Shown piece after piece: positions 1 through 11,844 of a stretch of 64,000 bases of DNA. A model generated the notes under the pieces. It was not told the DNA's origin, did no database searches, and saw nothing but the letters and a program-made list of their open reading frames with translations. Origin of the DNA: Procambarus clarkii (taxonomy: Eukaryota > Arthropoda > Malacostraca > Decapoda > Cambaridae); NCBI RefSeq assembly GCF_040958095.1, contig NC_091152.1, positions 17,950,796-18,014,795 on the forward strand, read 5' to 3'. A program made the translations under genes and the position numbers. Position 1 is the stretch's first letter. Each line of letters starts with the position of its first letter.

Positions 1-340
1 GGTCCCTAGCTCACTCTAGGTCCCTAGCTCACTCCTGGTCCCTAGCTCACTTCTGGTCCCTAGCTCACTCCTGGTCCCTAGCTCACTCCTGGTCCCTAGC
101 TCACTTCTGGTCCCTAGCTCACTCCTGGTCCCTAGCTCACTCCTGGTCCCTAGCTCACTTCTGGTCCCTAACTCACTCCTGGTCCCTAGCTCACTCCTGG
201 TCCCTAGCTCACTACTGGTCCCTAGCTCACTCCTGGTCCCTAGCTCACTCCTGGTCCCTAGCTCACTCCTGGTCCCTAGCTCACTACTGGTCCCTAGCTC
301 ACTCCAGGTCCCTAGCTCACTCCAGGTCCCTAGCTCACTC
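1..340. repeat. Minisatellite, 18-bp unit, cut by window edge
   Basis: About 19 copies of GGTCCCTAGCTCACTCCT with single-base variants. It lies in what would be intron 2 of gene B. The long open frame across it comes from the period being a multiple of three. Confidence 0.97.
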
Positions 341-775
341 TTCATAGCGAAGTTATATATCAGGGGTCCCTTGTTAAGTAACAATAATTTTCAAATCTTT
401 GTTTAGTTTTGAGGTTCATAATTTGTTGTCGAAGCATTAATTAACTATTTTTATAAATCTTCTGCTTCATTAATCCATATTTTTGTCAGCCCAATTTGTT
501 TGTCTTAAGTTAAAGTCTCTTATAAGAGAAACGTTGGCTTCCTATAGGTGCTTGTTCCATATATGTTTTCTATACTGTCCAAGTTTGCTGCTCTCTATAT
601 AGTAAACTCCCTTACTAGGCTATCATGTATTTAATTCCACTCAAAAATGTTCGCGCGTGTGTGTGGCTAGGCTTCGATTCACTCAAAACATTATATTAAA
701 AGTTTTCTGTGATATATATATTGGACACACACAGAGATCACACTAACGTGATGCATCAAATGAACAAATACACAA
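341..775. other. No gene seen
   Basis: AT-rich unique-looking sequence. The last 40 bases (from about 735) match the flank of the adjacent SINE-like copy; a decayed relative recurs near 5686. Confidence 0.6.
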
Positions 776-840
776 GGGCCGTGACGAGGATTCGAACCTG
801 CGTCCGGGAGCATCCTAGACACTGCCTTAATCGAGGATCC
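776..840 (-). repeat. tRNA-derived SINE head, inverted copy
   Basis: Reverse complement of the tRNA-like block at 881-950: GATTAAGGCAGTGTCT, then GGTTCGAATCC (B box), then CGTCACGG. It lacks the first bases of the tRNA. With the next copy it forms an inverted pair 40 bp apart. Confidence 0.8.
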
Positions 841-877
841 AGTAAGTTCAGTAGAACTTCGGTTTCAACCCATTAAC

Positions 878-1109
878 CCTGTCGTAGCTCAGTCGATTAA
901 GGCAGTGTCTGGGATGCTCCCGGACGCAGGTTCGAATCCTCGTCACGGCCCCTGTGGATTTGTTCATATATATAGGAAGTGTGGCTCCAGGAGCCAGGGA
1001 GTGCCTGTGTTTACTAGTTGTGTTTTTGCGGGGGTTGAGCTTTGCTCTTTCGGCCCGCCTCTCAACTGTCAATCAACTGTTTACTAACTACTTTTTTTTT
1101 CACACACCA
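878..1109 (+). repeat. tRNA-derived SINE plus LINE-like 3' segment
   Basis: tRNA-like head at 881-950, with A-box-like GTAGCTCAGTCG and B box GGTTCGAATCC. A body follows, then a GCGGGGGTTGAGCTTTGCTC segment that also occurs, reversed, at the 3' ends of LINEs here (52400-52460, 56880-56910). It ends in a T run at 1091. Confidence 0.75.
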
Positions 1110-1110
1110 C

Positions 1111-1292
1111 ACACACACCCCAGGAAGCAGCCCGTGACAGCTGACTAACTCCCAGGTACCTATTTACTGCTAGGTAACAGGGGCACTTAGGGTGAAAGAA
1201 ACTCTGCCCATTTGTTTCTGCCTCGTGCGGGAATCGAACCCGCGCCACAGAATTACGAATCCTGCGCGCTATCCACCAGGCTACGAGGCCCC
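1111..1292 (-). repeat. SINE with tRNA-Thr(CGU)-like head
   Basis: The head at 1220-1289 folds well: acceptor GCCTCGT with ACGAGGC, T arm GCGGG with CCCGC, anticodon loop TTCGTAA (anticodon CGU). The D arm is poor. The body (CAGAGTTTCTTTCACCCT ... CAGCTGTCACGGGCTGCTTC) is the same one used by the SINEs at 2602, 16752 and 22326. I call it a SINE, not a working tRNA gene, because of the attached body. Confidence 0.75.
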
Positions 1293-1395
1293 TGTACTAG
1301 ATGGGTGCCGCCCGTAACTGTCGCCGCCGTGAACATTCTTCAGTCCAGCTGGTGTTATTGTGGCGCTCTTCTATGTATTTGTTCCCGAGACTTAC

Positions 1396-1522
1396 CTGCG
1401 CAGTATCTGGAAGGCGTGCGGCGGCGCAGTAGCAGTGCGCAGCCGGTGAAGGAGGGAGAGTAGTGGCGGACAGTCGGTGATGTGGCCGCATGCGCCATGC
1501 CGCCCTCCGCCCCGCGCACACC
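1396..1522 (-). CDS. Gene B exon 2: CLIP domain, first half
   Basis: 127 nt, encoding 41 codons plus split codons, in the same phases (1 in, 2 out) as gene A exon 2. It carries three CLIP cysteines: C, nine residues, C, five residues, C. The following PPLLSLLHRL helix matches the gene A helix. Acceptor GTGTTGCAG; donor GTAAGT at 1395-1390. Aligned to gene A it shares about 16 of 33 residues from the GxCG onward. The remaining exons of gene B are not in the window and should lie beyond position 1. Confidence 0.88.
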
Positions 1523-1575
1523 CTGCAACACACACCAACCTCACAATATAGCAGACTCTACAAGGCCCATGCAAG

Positions 1576-2091
1576 GCAGCTCCTGTCTACACCTGCCAGC
1601 TCACTCCTGTCTACACCTGTCATCTTACTCCTGTCTACACCTGCCAGCTCACTCCTGTCTACACCTGCCAGCTCACTCCTGTCTACACCTGTCATCTTAC
1701 TCCTGTCTACACCTGCCAGCTCACTCCTGTCTACACCTGCCAGCTCACTCCTGTCTACACCTGTCAGCTCACTCCTGTCTACACCTGTCATCTTACTCCT
1801 GTCTACACCTGCCAGCTCACTCCTGTCTACACCTGTCAGCTCACTCCTGTCTACACCTGTCAGCTCACTCCTGTCTACACCTGCCAGCTTACTCCTGTCT
1901 ACACCTGTCAGCTCACTCCTGTCTACACCTGCCAGCTCACTCCTGTCAACACCTGCCAGCTCACACCTATCTACACCTGCCAGCTCACTCCTGTCTACAC
2001 CTGCCAGCTCACTCCTGTTGACACCTGCCAGCTCATTCCTGTCTACACCTGCCAGCTCACACCTGTCTACACCTGTCAGCTCACTCCTGTC
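1576..2091. repeat. Minisatellite, 24-bp unit
   Basis: About 21 copies of TCCTGTCTACACCTGCCAGC plus TCAC, with CCAGCTC/TCATCTT variants. It starts 54 bp upstream of gene B exon 2, in intron 1. In sense orientation the unit contains TGGCAGGTGTAG. Confidence 0.97.
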
Positions 2092-2601
2092 ATCCTACGG
2101 GTCCCATTGTCGCGGACAGAGAGCCTCTAAGGCTTATCCAGGTCCCCGTACGCCAACTGCTCAACTTCCCACGCCATGCAACTCACAGCAGTTGGTGATT
2201 AGATGTATAAGGTGAAAGGAAATGGGCCCCAAACGTCACTGTGCAGGTGATGGAACTGAACCCGGAATTAAAAGCTGTGAAGTGAGAGATGTGATGGCTG
2301 CCCATGTAAGCACCGTACCCGGGGAATATCTCCCATAAATCAACAAGGCTCGCGCCAAACCAGTATCACCAAGTTCTCTTCTGAATCTGTCCAATCCGTT
2401 CCCACTGTGGAACGTGTGCAATAGTGTGCACAGAATGCAGGTGTCAATCCTCTCAGTCTCCTGGGAACAACGCCACGAGGTTGTATGGCTTGTGCACAAG
2501 TGGTAGGTGAGGTTTGTAGAAATAGCCTAGGCTACTCTATCCCTTTGAGATGTATTTCTTTCTTGTCTCAGTAAACATACTTGAACAAGTGGAAGGAACC
2601 T
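2092..2601. other. No gene seen (gene B intron 1)
   Basis: Unique-looking sequence. Around 2235-2330 the minus strand has a B-box-like GGTTCAGTTCC and may be a decayed SINE, but I could not fold a tRNA from it. Confidence 0.5.
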
Positions 2602-2847
2602 GGTTATCTTGAGATGATTTCGGGGCTTTTTAGTGTCCCCGCGGCCCGGTCCTCGACCAGGCTTCCACCCCCCAGGAAGCAGCCCGTGACAGCTGACTAA
2701 CACCCAGGTACCTATTTTACTGCTAGGTAACAGGGGCATACGGTGAAAGAAACTCTGCCCATTGTTTCTCGCCGGCGCCTGGGATCGAAGCCAGGACCAC
2801 AGGATCACATGCCCAGCGTGCTGTCCGCTCGGCCAACCGGCTCCCTG
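2602..2847 (-). repeat. SINE with Ser/Leu-type tRNA head
   Basis: Read on the minus strand: head with TTGGCCGAGCGG (class II tRNA D-arm style) and B box GCTTCGATCCC; common body CAGAGTTTCTTTCACC; 3' tail with CCGGGCCGCGGGGACACTAA and AAATCATCTCAAGATAACC. The 3' tail resembles a LINE 3' end (see 22058). Confidence 0.85.
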
Positions 2848-3281
2848 ACTCCCTGGTGGATACATTTGACACATGGTGTCACGTACTGCAGCCCAGCCTC
2901 TTGTGTTGGCAGTACTTATAGGAAGTACTTCTACTTATGTTGCAAAGACAAACTATAGTAACCTAATCCAACGTTTCTAGGCCTAATTCACGCTATCAGA
3001 GGCCTTATATAGTACATATATGTGCTATACTAGGCCTAGGAATATTTCAGTTCGTGTTTTACCTTCATATTTTTCGGACTATAAAATGAATAGTACAAAG
3101 TTCTACTATCTAATTGCTTAGTACGTCAATGTTTGTACTATGGTGCACACAGTTAGAAACACTACTATCTAAATAGGGGGAATGGGTTGACTATATTGAG
3201 GTTGAGAATACCGACATGACTAGGCTCAGGGAGACGGGAACACCACGTGACATGACTGAGAGGGGAATTCCACCGTTCCAA
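2848..3281. other. No gene seen
   Basis: AT-rich intronic sequence of gene B, with no repeat or coding signal recognised. Confidence 0.55.
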
Positions 3282-5510
3282 CAGACCTGTATAATAGGAG
3301 GCAGCAGACCTGCATAATGGGAGGCAGCAGACCTGCATAATGGGAGGCAGCAGACCAGTATAATAGGAGGCAGCAGACCTGCATAATAGGAGGCAGCAGA
3401 CCTGCATAATAGGAGGCAGCAGACCTGCATAATGGGAGGCAGCAGACCTGCATAATGGGAGGCAGCAGACCTGCATAATAGGAGGCAGCAGACCTGTATA
3501 ATAGGAGGCAGCAGACCTGCATAATGGGAGGCAGCAGACCTGCATAATAGGAGGCAGCAGACCTGCATAATGGGAGGCAGCAGACCTGCATAATGGGAGG
3601 CAGCAGACCTGTATAATAGGAGGCAGCAGACCTGTATAATAGGAGGCAGCAGACCTGCATAGTGGGAGGCAGCAGACCTGCATAATAGGAGGCAGCAGAC
3701 CTGCATAATGGGAGGCAGCAGACCTGCATAATAGGAGGCAGCAGACCTGCATAATAGGAGGCAGCAGACCTGTATAATGGGAGGCAGCAGACCTGCATAA
3801 TGGGAGGCAGCAGACCAGTATAATAGGAGGCAGCAGACCTGCATAATAGGAAGCAGCAGACCTGCATAATGGGAGGCAGCAGACCTGTATAATAGGAGGC
3901 AGCAGACCAGTATAATAGGAGGCAGCAGACCTGCATAATAGGAGGCAGCAGACCTGCATAATAGGAGGCAGCAGACCAGTATAATAGGAGGCAGCAGACC
4001 TGCATAATAGGAGGCAGCAGACCTGCATAATGGGAGGCAGCAGACCTGTATAATAGGAGGCAGCAGACCTGTATAATAGGAGGCAGCAGACCTGTATAAT
4101 GGGAGGCAGCAGACCTGCATAATAGGAGGCAGCAGACCATTATAATAGGAGGCAGCAGACCTGCATAATAGGAGGCAGCAGACCTGCATAATGGGAGGCA
4201 GCAGACCTGTATAATAGGAGGCAGCAGACCTGTATAATAGGAGGCAGCAGACCAGTATAATAGGAGGCAGCAGACCTGCATAATAGGAGGCAGCAGACCA
4301 GTATAATAGGAGGCAGCAGACCTGCATAATAGGAGGCAGCAGACCTGTATAATGGGAGGCAGCAGACCTGCATAATGGGAGGCAGCAGACCAGTATAATA
4401 GGAGGCAGCAGACCTGCATAATAGGAAGCAGCAGACCTGCATAATGGGAGGCAGCAGACCTGTATAATAGGAGGCAGCAGACCAGTATAATAGGAGGCAG
4501 CAGACCTGTATAATAGGAGGCAGCAGACCTGCATAATAGGAGGCAGCAGACCAGTATAATAGGAGGCAGCAGACCTGCATAATAGGAGGCAGCAGACCTG
4601 CATAATGGGAGGCAGCAGACCTGTATAATAGGAGGCAGCAGACCTGTATAATAGGAGGCAGCAGACCTGTATAATGGGAGGCAGCAGACCTGCATAATAG
4701 GAGGCAGCAGACCATTATAATAGGAGGCAGCAGACCTGCATAATAGGAGGCAGCAGACCTGCATAATGGGAGGCAGCAGACCTGTATAATAGGAGGCAGC
4801 AGACCTGTATAATAGGAGGCAGCAGACCAGTATAATAGGAGGCAGCAGACCTGCATAATAGGAGGCAGCAGACCAGTATAATAGGAGGCAGCAGACCTGT
4901 ATAATAGGAGGCAGCAGACCTGTATAACGGGAGGCAGCAGACCTGTATAATAGGAGGCAGTAGACCTGTATAATAGGAGGCAGCAGACCTGTATAATGGG
5001 CAGCAGACCTGCATAATGGGAGGCAGCAGACCTGTATAATAGGAGGCAGCAGACCTGTATAACGGGAGGCAGCAGACCTGTATAATAGGAGGCAGTAGAC
5101 CTGTATAATAGGAGGCAGCAGACCTGTATAATGGGCAGCAGACCTGCATAATGGGAGGCAGCAGACCTGTATAATAGGAGGCAGCAGACCTGTATAACGG
5201 GAGGCAGCAGACCTGTATAATAGGAGGCAGCAGACCTGTATAATAGGAGGCAGCAGACCTGTATAATAGGAGGCAGCAGACCTGTATAATAGGAGGCAGC
5301 AGACCTGTATAATAGGAGGCAGCAGACCTGCATAATAGGAGGCAGCAGACCTGTATAATAGGAGGCAGCAGACCTGTATAATAGGAGGCAGCAGACCTGT
5401 ATAATAGGAGGCAGCAGACCTGTATAATAGGAGGCAGCAGACCTGTATAATAGGAGGCAGCAGACCTGCATAATAGGAGGCAGCAGACCTGCATAACAGG
5501 AGGCAGCAGC
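3282..5510. repeat. Minisatellite, 23-bp unit, about 97 copies
   Basis: Unit CAGACCTGCATAATAGGAGG plus CAG, with C/T, A/G and a few 3-bp deletion variants. A block of about 117 bp is itself repeated at 4921-5220 (higher-order repeat). Open in all three minus-strand frames because 23 is not a multiple of three and no frame meets a stop; not a protein gene. Confidence 0.98.
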
Positions 5511-5520
5511 TGGAACACAA

Positions 5521-5680
5521 GCTACTATAATGGGCGACTTTAACTACGAGACATTAGATTGGGTAAACCAAACATCACAAAGTGCAGGAGAGTCATTTCC
5601 TGCCTCGTACAGGACTCATTTGTCACATTATTGAGCCCACCCGAGATAACAACATACTACATCTTACACGAAGATATCAC
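5521..5680 (+). pseudogene. LINE endonuclease fragment
   Basis: Reads MGDFNYETLDWVN, the GDFN motif of apurinic-type endonucleases of non-LTR retrotransposons, then frays. It follows directly on the minisatellite edge. Confidence 0.65.
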
Positions 5681-6185
5681 ATTAACATGATGTATCAATA
5701 AAACAGTCCGTAGGAGCCATTCGAATCCACATCACAGCTTCGGATTTTCTCATTCTAGATCTTTTACTTTTAGAACAGAAAAGGGCATGACTGCTAAGCT
5801 CTTGGTGAGGGAAAAGCTTGCCTCTCCCCCTGACTGCTGTGACCTGCTTCTGAGACTACCCTGGAAGAGCTGTCATAGAATGTGAGAGGAATTGTAAAAT
5901 ACATCCTGGAGGGGGATCATAGGAGATCAAGACATGGGAGCATTGTGGGATAATTTCACGAACGTCCTCACTGAACTTGTTAAAAAGAAAGAGCCAGAAA
6001 GGAGAAGGAAACAACAGCTACATGGGCTCAGCGAGGATGGCATTACAATAGGGTTTAACACCTAACTTCAGCCTGTGGAAGAAGTGGCAGTCCACAAGGA
6101 ATCACATACATTATGAAACAAACAAGTAATTATCAAAAGAAGGCACCAAGCCGGGGAGGCTATGTAGCACCGTCAGAAGTGCAGG
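5681..6185. other. Decayed SINE and LINE remnants
   Basis: 5686-5750 resembles the flank plus head of the SINE at 735-840, much mutated. 5930-6060 reads as a LINE-like stretch in broken frames. No host gene. Confidence 0.45.
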
Positions 6186-8480
6186 ATATTCAAAAGGTGC
6201 TAAATATCACTAAGGATGCCAATACGAGAACAAAAGAGCATAAGGTGAACAACATCACAGGCATATGAATCACCAAGGATACTATCGAGGGACAGGTGAC
6301 GTTTGGGAGGCAAGATGCACACACATCCTGGAAGACAAGACATTGAACATGGATATGCACGACCGTAAGAGAGACAGTGCAATTCGCACAATAAGGAACA
6401 GGGCGGCGCTCCATTAAGTGCTCGTGAATTAAACGTGTATAGGCCATGCGCAACCTTCCCAGAGCCGTTTCCCACCGCCGGTTACGGTGGTAGGAGGAAG
6501 GCCACGGGGACACACTACTCTTAAGATCACGCAGCTTGTTACCAGTAACAGAAGACCAACAACCCTGCCAACGGGCACGTGTTGAGGAATGAATGACTGG
6601 GTAAAAGTCGGAATAAGGAATACCTTTACAGGAGATGGGTCAGACGTGGATAGCCTCCTTAGCGGCAGTGTCCGCATACTCATTTATGGACACACCAATA
6701 TGGCTGGGAACCCAGCAAAACTCGACTATCTTAAATCTGCTGGAGATAAGAAACAGCCAAAATTTAATTTCGATGACCACAGTATGGATAGGATTAAAAG
6801 ACTCCAGAGCCATAAAGGCACTGCGAGAGTCAACTACAACAAGAAAGGAAGAATTACGGCAAGAAAGTAGTTGACGAAGAGCAAACACAATTGCATAAAT
6901 TTCAGCCATGAAAATGCTTGTCTCTGGTGGCAGGCGACACATATAGGTGCAGTCAGGAAACACAGTGGAGTAGCCTACGCTGTCAGCAGATTTGGACCCA
7001 TCTGTGAAGAGGGAGATGGAGCAGTAGTGTAAAGAAAAGGCATTTCAGAACTGTAGGAGGGGTAAAAACTTTAGTCATGCAGGTCAAGGTTCTACAAAAC
7101 GTAGGAAGACGGACCCTCCATGGAGGCAAGGACGGAATGACATGAGGAGAAATGTTGTAACATGAACCGAGAGAGAGAACCTTGCAAGCGAGACAACCGT
7201 ACAGAAAGGGGACGGTGGTGAAAGGGAACAGGGCCCACAGGAGGGATAACGGTCAAAGTACGACATAAGCGACATTGAGGGTGTTGTAAGGACCGCACAA
7301 AGTAGTGAAGACAGTAGCGAGCACGGCGATCCTGTAGAGACAGGATGCCAGTCTCAACATACAAGCTCTGGGTAGGAGTCGAATGAAATGCACCAGAGTT
7401 AAAACGGAGCCCAGAATGATGAAGAGCATCAAGACGATGAAGGGTGGAGGGAGAGGCAGACGAGTAAGGACAGCCATAATCGAGTTTAGGCAGCACGAGA
7501 GAGAAATGTAAAGAGAGGAGCGTGCGCCTATCAGCTCCCTATGGAGTATGGGACAAGACCTTAAGTAAGTTAAGGGCATTAGATCATTCAACTCGGAGGT
7601 AGGAGATATGGGGTGACCAGGACAAGTGAGTGTCAAACATTAACCCCACAAGTTTAGCAGAATCCTTTTATGAAAGAGGATTACCATAAAGTGACAGAGG
7701 GGGTCGAAGGACGACCAGCTTCCGAATATAAGTCATAGCACAAGTCTTAGTCGGAGAGAACTTGAAGCCATGATTGGTGGCCCAGGACAACACGGCATCA
7801 ATCCCAAGTTGAAGCCGCGGTTGGAGGATAGGCGAGTCATCACCTTGACAGCAGAGGGTAAGATTGTCAACATAAAGAGTGGAGACAAAGTCAGAGGGAA
7901 GGGAGGAAAAAAGATCATTGAGGGCAACCAGGAAAAAAGAATAGTGCTCAGAACACTACCCTGAGGCACACTTTCATATTGCCAAAAAGAGGCAGAGAGA
8001 GTGGCACCAAGCCACACTCAAAAGGAATGACGAGAGAGGAAGCTTTGGAGGAAGAGAGGGAGATTACCACGAAGGCCATAAGAATGAAGTTGGGACAGAA
8101 TATGGTATGACCAGGTGGTGTCATATGACATTTCCTGGTAAAAAAGGACAGCAACAACGGAGGTCTTCATAGCAAAGGCAGTACAAATACAGACCTCCAA
8201 GTTCTCGAGGACATCGGTCATGCTGCGAAACTTGCGAAAGCCAAATTGAGAAGAGAAGAGGAGGTGAAAGCGTTCCAAGAACCACATTAGATGGACATTG
8301 ACCATACTCTCAAAGAGTTTGCAGACGCAACTCGAGAGGGTAATGGGGAGGAAGTCTTTAGGGGATGACTCTAGAGAACCAGGTTTCCGAATAGAAAGAA
8401 CAATTGCCGCAAATCAGTCCTCAGGGACTGACGACGACTCCCAGACACGGTTATAAACACTCGGTAAAAATTGAAACGTG
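6186..8480 (-). pseudogene. Decayed LINE: RT, thumb, RNase H
   Basis: Read from 8480 down. An RT fingers piece with QFGFRKFRS near 8250; the GVPQGS-like motif (SVPQGSVL) and a damaged YVDD box (YVDDF by frame switching) between 8017 and 7733; a thumb segment beginning PKLDYGCP near 7490; an RNase H domain at 6963-6640 with AEIYAIVFAL, VVDSRSA and WVPSHIG..ADTAAKEA; and a C-terminal Cys motif near 6400. Several frameshifts and stops. RNase H after RT places it in the I/Jockey-type superfamily. It lies inside gene B intron 1, same strand as the gene. Confidence 0.85.
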
Positions 8481-9479
8481 CATGGAGGGTGTCAGAAAAC
8501 ACGACACCATTTACTAATATTTTAATACAACAGACAGATAATGTTGCTGCTGTTGTATACTCAAGTTAACCCATAGAAAATGTAGCTTGTAGTGGAATTT
8601 TCCGCCAATAGAAAACAGGATATTATTGCCACATAGTACTATAAATTCACCAGCTATTCTGTTGGGAATTATTCTTAAATACAGTAGTCTTTGGACTTTT
8701 ATCATCATGAAAACATCTCATTTGAGTTAACTTAATTATCAGTATCAAAATAAAGTAAATGTGACCCGTTCTACCACATATTGACATCTGGACAAGGAGA
8801 GCCAAGGCGTCAGTGGTGAGGGAGGTCAGCCAGTGTTAAGACCATAGTGGCTGGAGCAAATTCAGCTCCTATAATTCTCTTGGACGAAGTTTTATGGAGA
8901 TCAAATTAGTGCTTCTTCCATCATCAACACACAGTCAACATCTAAACAAGGGAAGTGTCTTACCGAAACCAGTTTATCTAATCATTTCTGGCCAGTTAAT
9001 GTTAAGTAGATATAGGGCGAACCGGTTAGGATGCGAACAAGCCACTAAACACAGGTAATTAGGCCTTGGTCCTAATCTAATAATATATAAAAGTTTTCTC
9101 TGATATAGCTGTCATATATTAGGATTCTGACTTTACAGCTAGTGCCCTTTGACATGAACAAGAAGAGGAAGCAGGAATTAATCTTGGTACATCAGTTACT
9201 TGGGTGATGGAAGCTAGCCTCTCACGAGGATAATTTGGTGTCTACATCCTAGTTATACCTGGTGGACTAAGCCTACCATACAATAAGATAAGGCACCTCC
9301 AATTTTATTAACTAATATATGTAGTTTAGTCAACCAATTACTCCATGGGATAACTGGGATCTATCAGTTGATTTTGTAAATGCGCCGAAGATAGTGTGCA
9401 CACTACATTATTAAAACAGTTAACACTGAAAAGCATCACTGAAAGTACTCAGAGTATGGGTAACGATGTGTATCAGTGC
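8481..9479. other. No gene seen
   Basis: About 1 kb of AT-rich intronic sequence. Nothing recognised on either strand. Confidence 0.55.
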
Positions 9480-9769
9480 TAAACCGACGGCTCTGTAGAA
9501 GAAGGTGGACGATGTACCGGATGTGCATGTAACATATTTGAACAATCTTCTCTCGTACATACAGCAATGAAGCGCGTCAATGACTGGGCAAGTACAACTC
9601 AAACCGAACTTGCAGGCATATACCTTGCCACTGAATTTTTAATAGACAAAGGCAGTGGACTTATATACTGTGACTCGCAGAGTGCACTCCTGGCATTGAA
9701 CGCCCATAGTAGTGACACCCAGAAAATAGTCAGTGATATTCGAATGAATGTTTTAGCTGCTAAAGATTA
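9480..9769 (+). pseudogene. RNase H fragment cut by minisatellite
   Basis: Reads TDGSVEEGG, then TQTELAGIYLATEFL, then YCDSQSALLAL, i.e. the first three acidic sites of a LINE RNase H domain. The coding match stops exactly where the 21-bp array starts at 9770, so the last part (WIPSHVG region) is missing. Confidence 0.8.
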
Positions 9770-11750
9770 CAGGCAGCTGGAGGTGTACCTCAGGCAGCTG
9801 GTGGTGTACCACAGGCAGCTGGAGGTGTACCACAGGCAGCTGGTGGTGTACCACAGGCAGCTGGTGGTGTACCACAGGGAGCTGGTGGTGTATCATAGGC
9901 AGCTGGTGGTGTACCACAGGCAGCTGGAGGTGTACCACAGGCAGCTGGAGGTGTACCACAGGTAGCTGGTGGTGTGCCACAGGCAGCTGGTGGTGTACCA
10001 CAGGCAGCTGGTGGTGTACCACAGGCAGCTGGTGGTGTACCACAGGCAGCTGGTGGTGTACCACAGGCAGCTGGTGGTGTACCTCAGGCAGCTGGAGGTG
10101 TACCACAGGCAGCTGGTGGTGTACCACAGGCAGCTGGTGGTGTACCACAGGCAGCTGGTGGTGTACCACAGGCAGCTGGAGGTGTACCACAGGCAGCTGG
10201 TTGTGTACCACAGGCAGCTGGTGGTGTACCACAGGCAGCTGGTGGTGTACCACAGGCAGATGGTGGTGTACCACAGGCAGCTGGTGGTGTACCACAGGCA
10301 GTTGGTGGTGTACCACAGGCAGCTGGAGGTGTACCACAGGCAGCTGGTGGTGTACCACAGGCAGCTGGTGGTGTACCACAGGCAGCTGGTGGTGTACCAC
10401 AGGCAGCTGGAGGTGTACCACAGGCAGCTGGTTGTGTACCACAGGCAGCTGGTGGTGTACCACAGGCAGCTGGTGGTGTACCACAGGCAGCTGGTGGTGT
10501 ACCTCAGGCAGCTGGTGGTGTACCTCAGGCAGCTGGTGGTGTACCTCAGGCAGCTGGTGGTGTACCTCAGGCAGCTGGTGGTGTACCACAGGCAGCTGGT
10601 GGTGTACCACAGGCAGCTGGTGGTGTACCTCAGGCAGCTGGTGGTGTACCTCAGGCAGCTGGTGGTGTACCACAGGCAGCTGGTGGTGCACCACAGGCAG
10701 CTGGTGGTGTACCTCAGGCAGCTGGTGGTGTACCTCAGGCAGTTGGTGGTGTACCACAGGCAGCTGGTGGTGTACCTCAGGCAGCTGGTGGTGTACCACA
10801 GGCAGCTGGTGGTGTACCACAGGCAGCTGGAGGGTGTACCTCAGGCAGCTGGTGGTGTACCTCAGGCAGCTGGAGGTGTACCTCAGGCAGCTGGTGGTGT
10901 ACCACAGGCAGCTGGTGGTGTACCACAGGCAGCTGGAGGGTGTACCACAGGCAGCTGGAGGTGTACCTCAGGCAGCTGGTGGTGTACCTCAGGCAGTTGG
11001 TGGTGTACCACAGGCAGCTGGTGGTGTACCTCAGGCAGCTGGTGGTGTACCACAGGCAGCTGGTGGTGTACCACAGGCAGCTGGAGGGTGTACCTCAGGC
11101 AGCTGGTGGTGTACCTCAGGCAGCTGGAGGTGTACCTCAGGCAGCTGGTGGTGTACCTCAGGCAGCTGGTGGTGTACCTCAGGCAGCTGGTGGTGTACCA
11201 CAGGCAGCTGGTGGTGTACCACAGGCAGCTGGAGGGTGTACCTCAGGCAGCTGGTGGTGTACCTCAGGCAGCTGGAGGTGTACCTCAGGCAGCTGGTGGT
11301 GTACCACAGGCAGCTGGTGGTGTACCACAGGCAGCTGGAGGGTGTACCTCAGGCAGCTGGAGGGTGTACCTCAGGCAGCTGGTGGTGTACCTCAGGCAGC
11401 TGGTGGTGTACCTCAGGCAGTTGGTGGTGTACCACAGGCAGCTGGTGGTGTACCTCAGGCAGCTGGTGGTGTACCACAGGCAGCTGGTGGTGTACCACAG
11501 GCAGCTGGAGGGTGTACCTCAGGCAGCTGGTGGTGTACCTCAGGCAGCTGGAGGTGTACCTCAGGCAGCTGGTGGTGTACCACAGGCAGCTGGTGGTGTA
11601 CCACAGGCAGCTGGAGGGTGTACCTCAGGCAGCTGGAGGTGTACCTCAGGCAGCTGGAGGTGTACCTCAGGCAGCTGGTGGTGTACCACAGGCAGCTGGT
11701 GGTGTACCTCAGGCAGCTGGTGGTGTACCACAGACAGCTGGTGGTGTACA
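9770..11750. repeat. Minisatellite, 21-bp unit, about 94 copies
   Basis: Unit CAGGCAGCTGGTGGTGTACC plus A (or CAGG..ACCT, GGAGG variants). Most units contain GCTGGTGG, identical to the bacterial chi octamer. Higher-order blocks of about 300 bp (GGAGGGTG variants) recur between 10820 and 11640. It ends 18 bp downstream of the gene B exon 1 donor. Confidence 0.98.
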
Positions 11751-11768
11751 GTGTTCACTATCACTTAC

Positions 11769-11844
11769 TGGCTATATGGTGAGCGTCACAACCCACCGTC
11801 ACCATCGCTGTCACCATTATCATCATCGCCGCGAAGCGCCACAT
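11769..11844 (-). CDS. Gene B exon 1: signal peptide of a paralogous CLIP protease
   Basis: 76 nt, the same length and phase as gene A exon 1, differing at about 10 positions by my count. It encodes MWRFAAMMIMVTAMVTVGCD and a few more residues. Donor GTAAGTGAT at 11768-11760. The upstream acceptor CCTCCAG and the eight UTR bases GTGTGATA match gene A. The exon is boxed between two minisatellites, 31 bp upstream and 18 bp downstream. Pairing with exon 2 at 1396-1522 is inferred from phase and order; the intron would be about 10.2 kb. Confidence 0.82.

Noticed and set aside
881..1289. Functional tRNA genes
   Set aside because: tRNA-like blocks carry SINE bodies, recur in several copies and have imperfect arms. 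The one at 1220-1289 folds best but is still joined to the common SINE body.
3226..5520. 764-codon Cys/Leu/Ser-rich repeat protein
   Set aside because: 23-bp minisatellite open in three frames; no start context and no splice signals.
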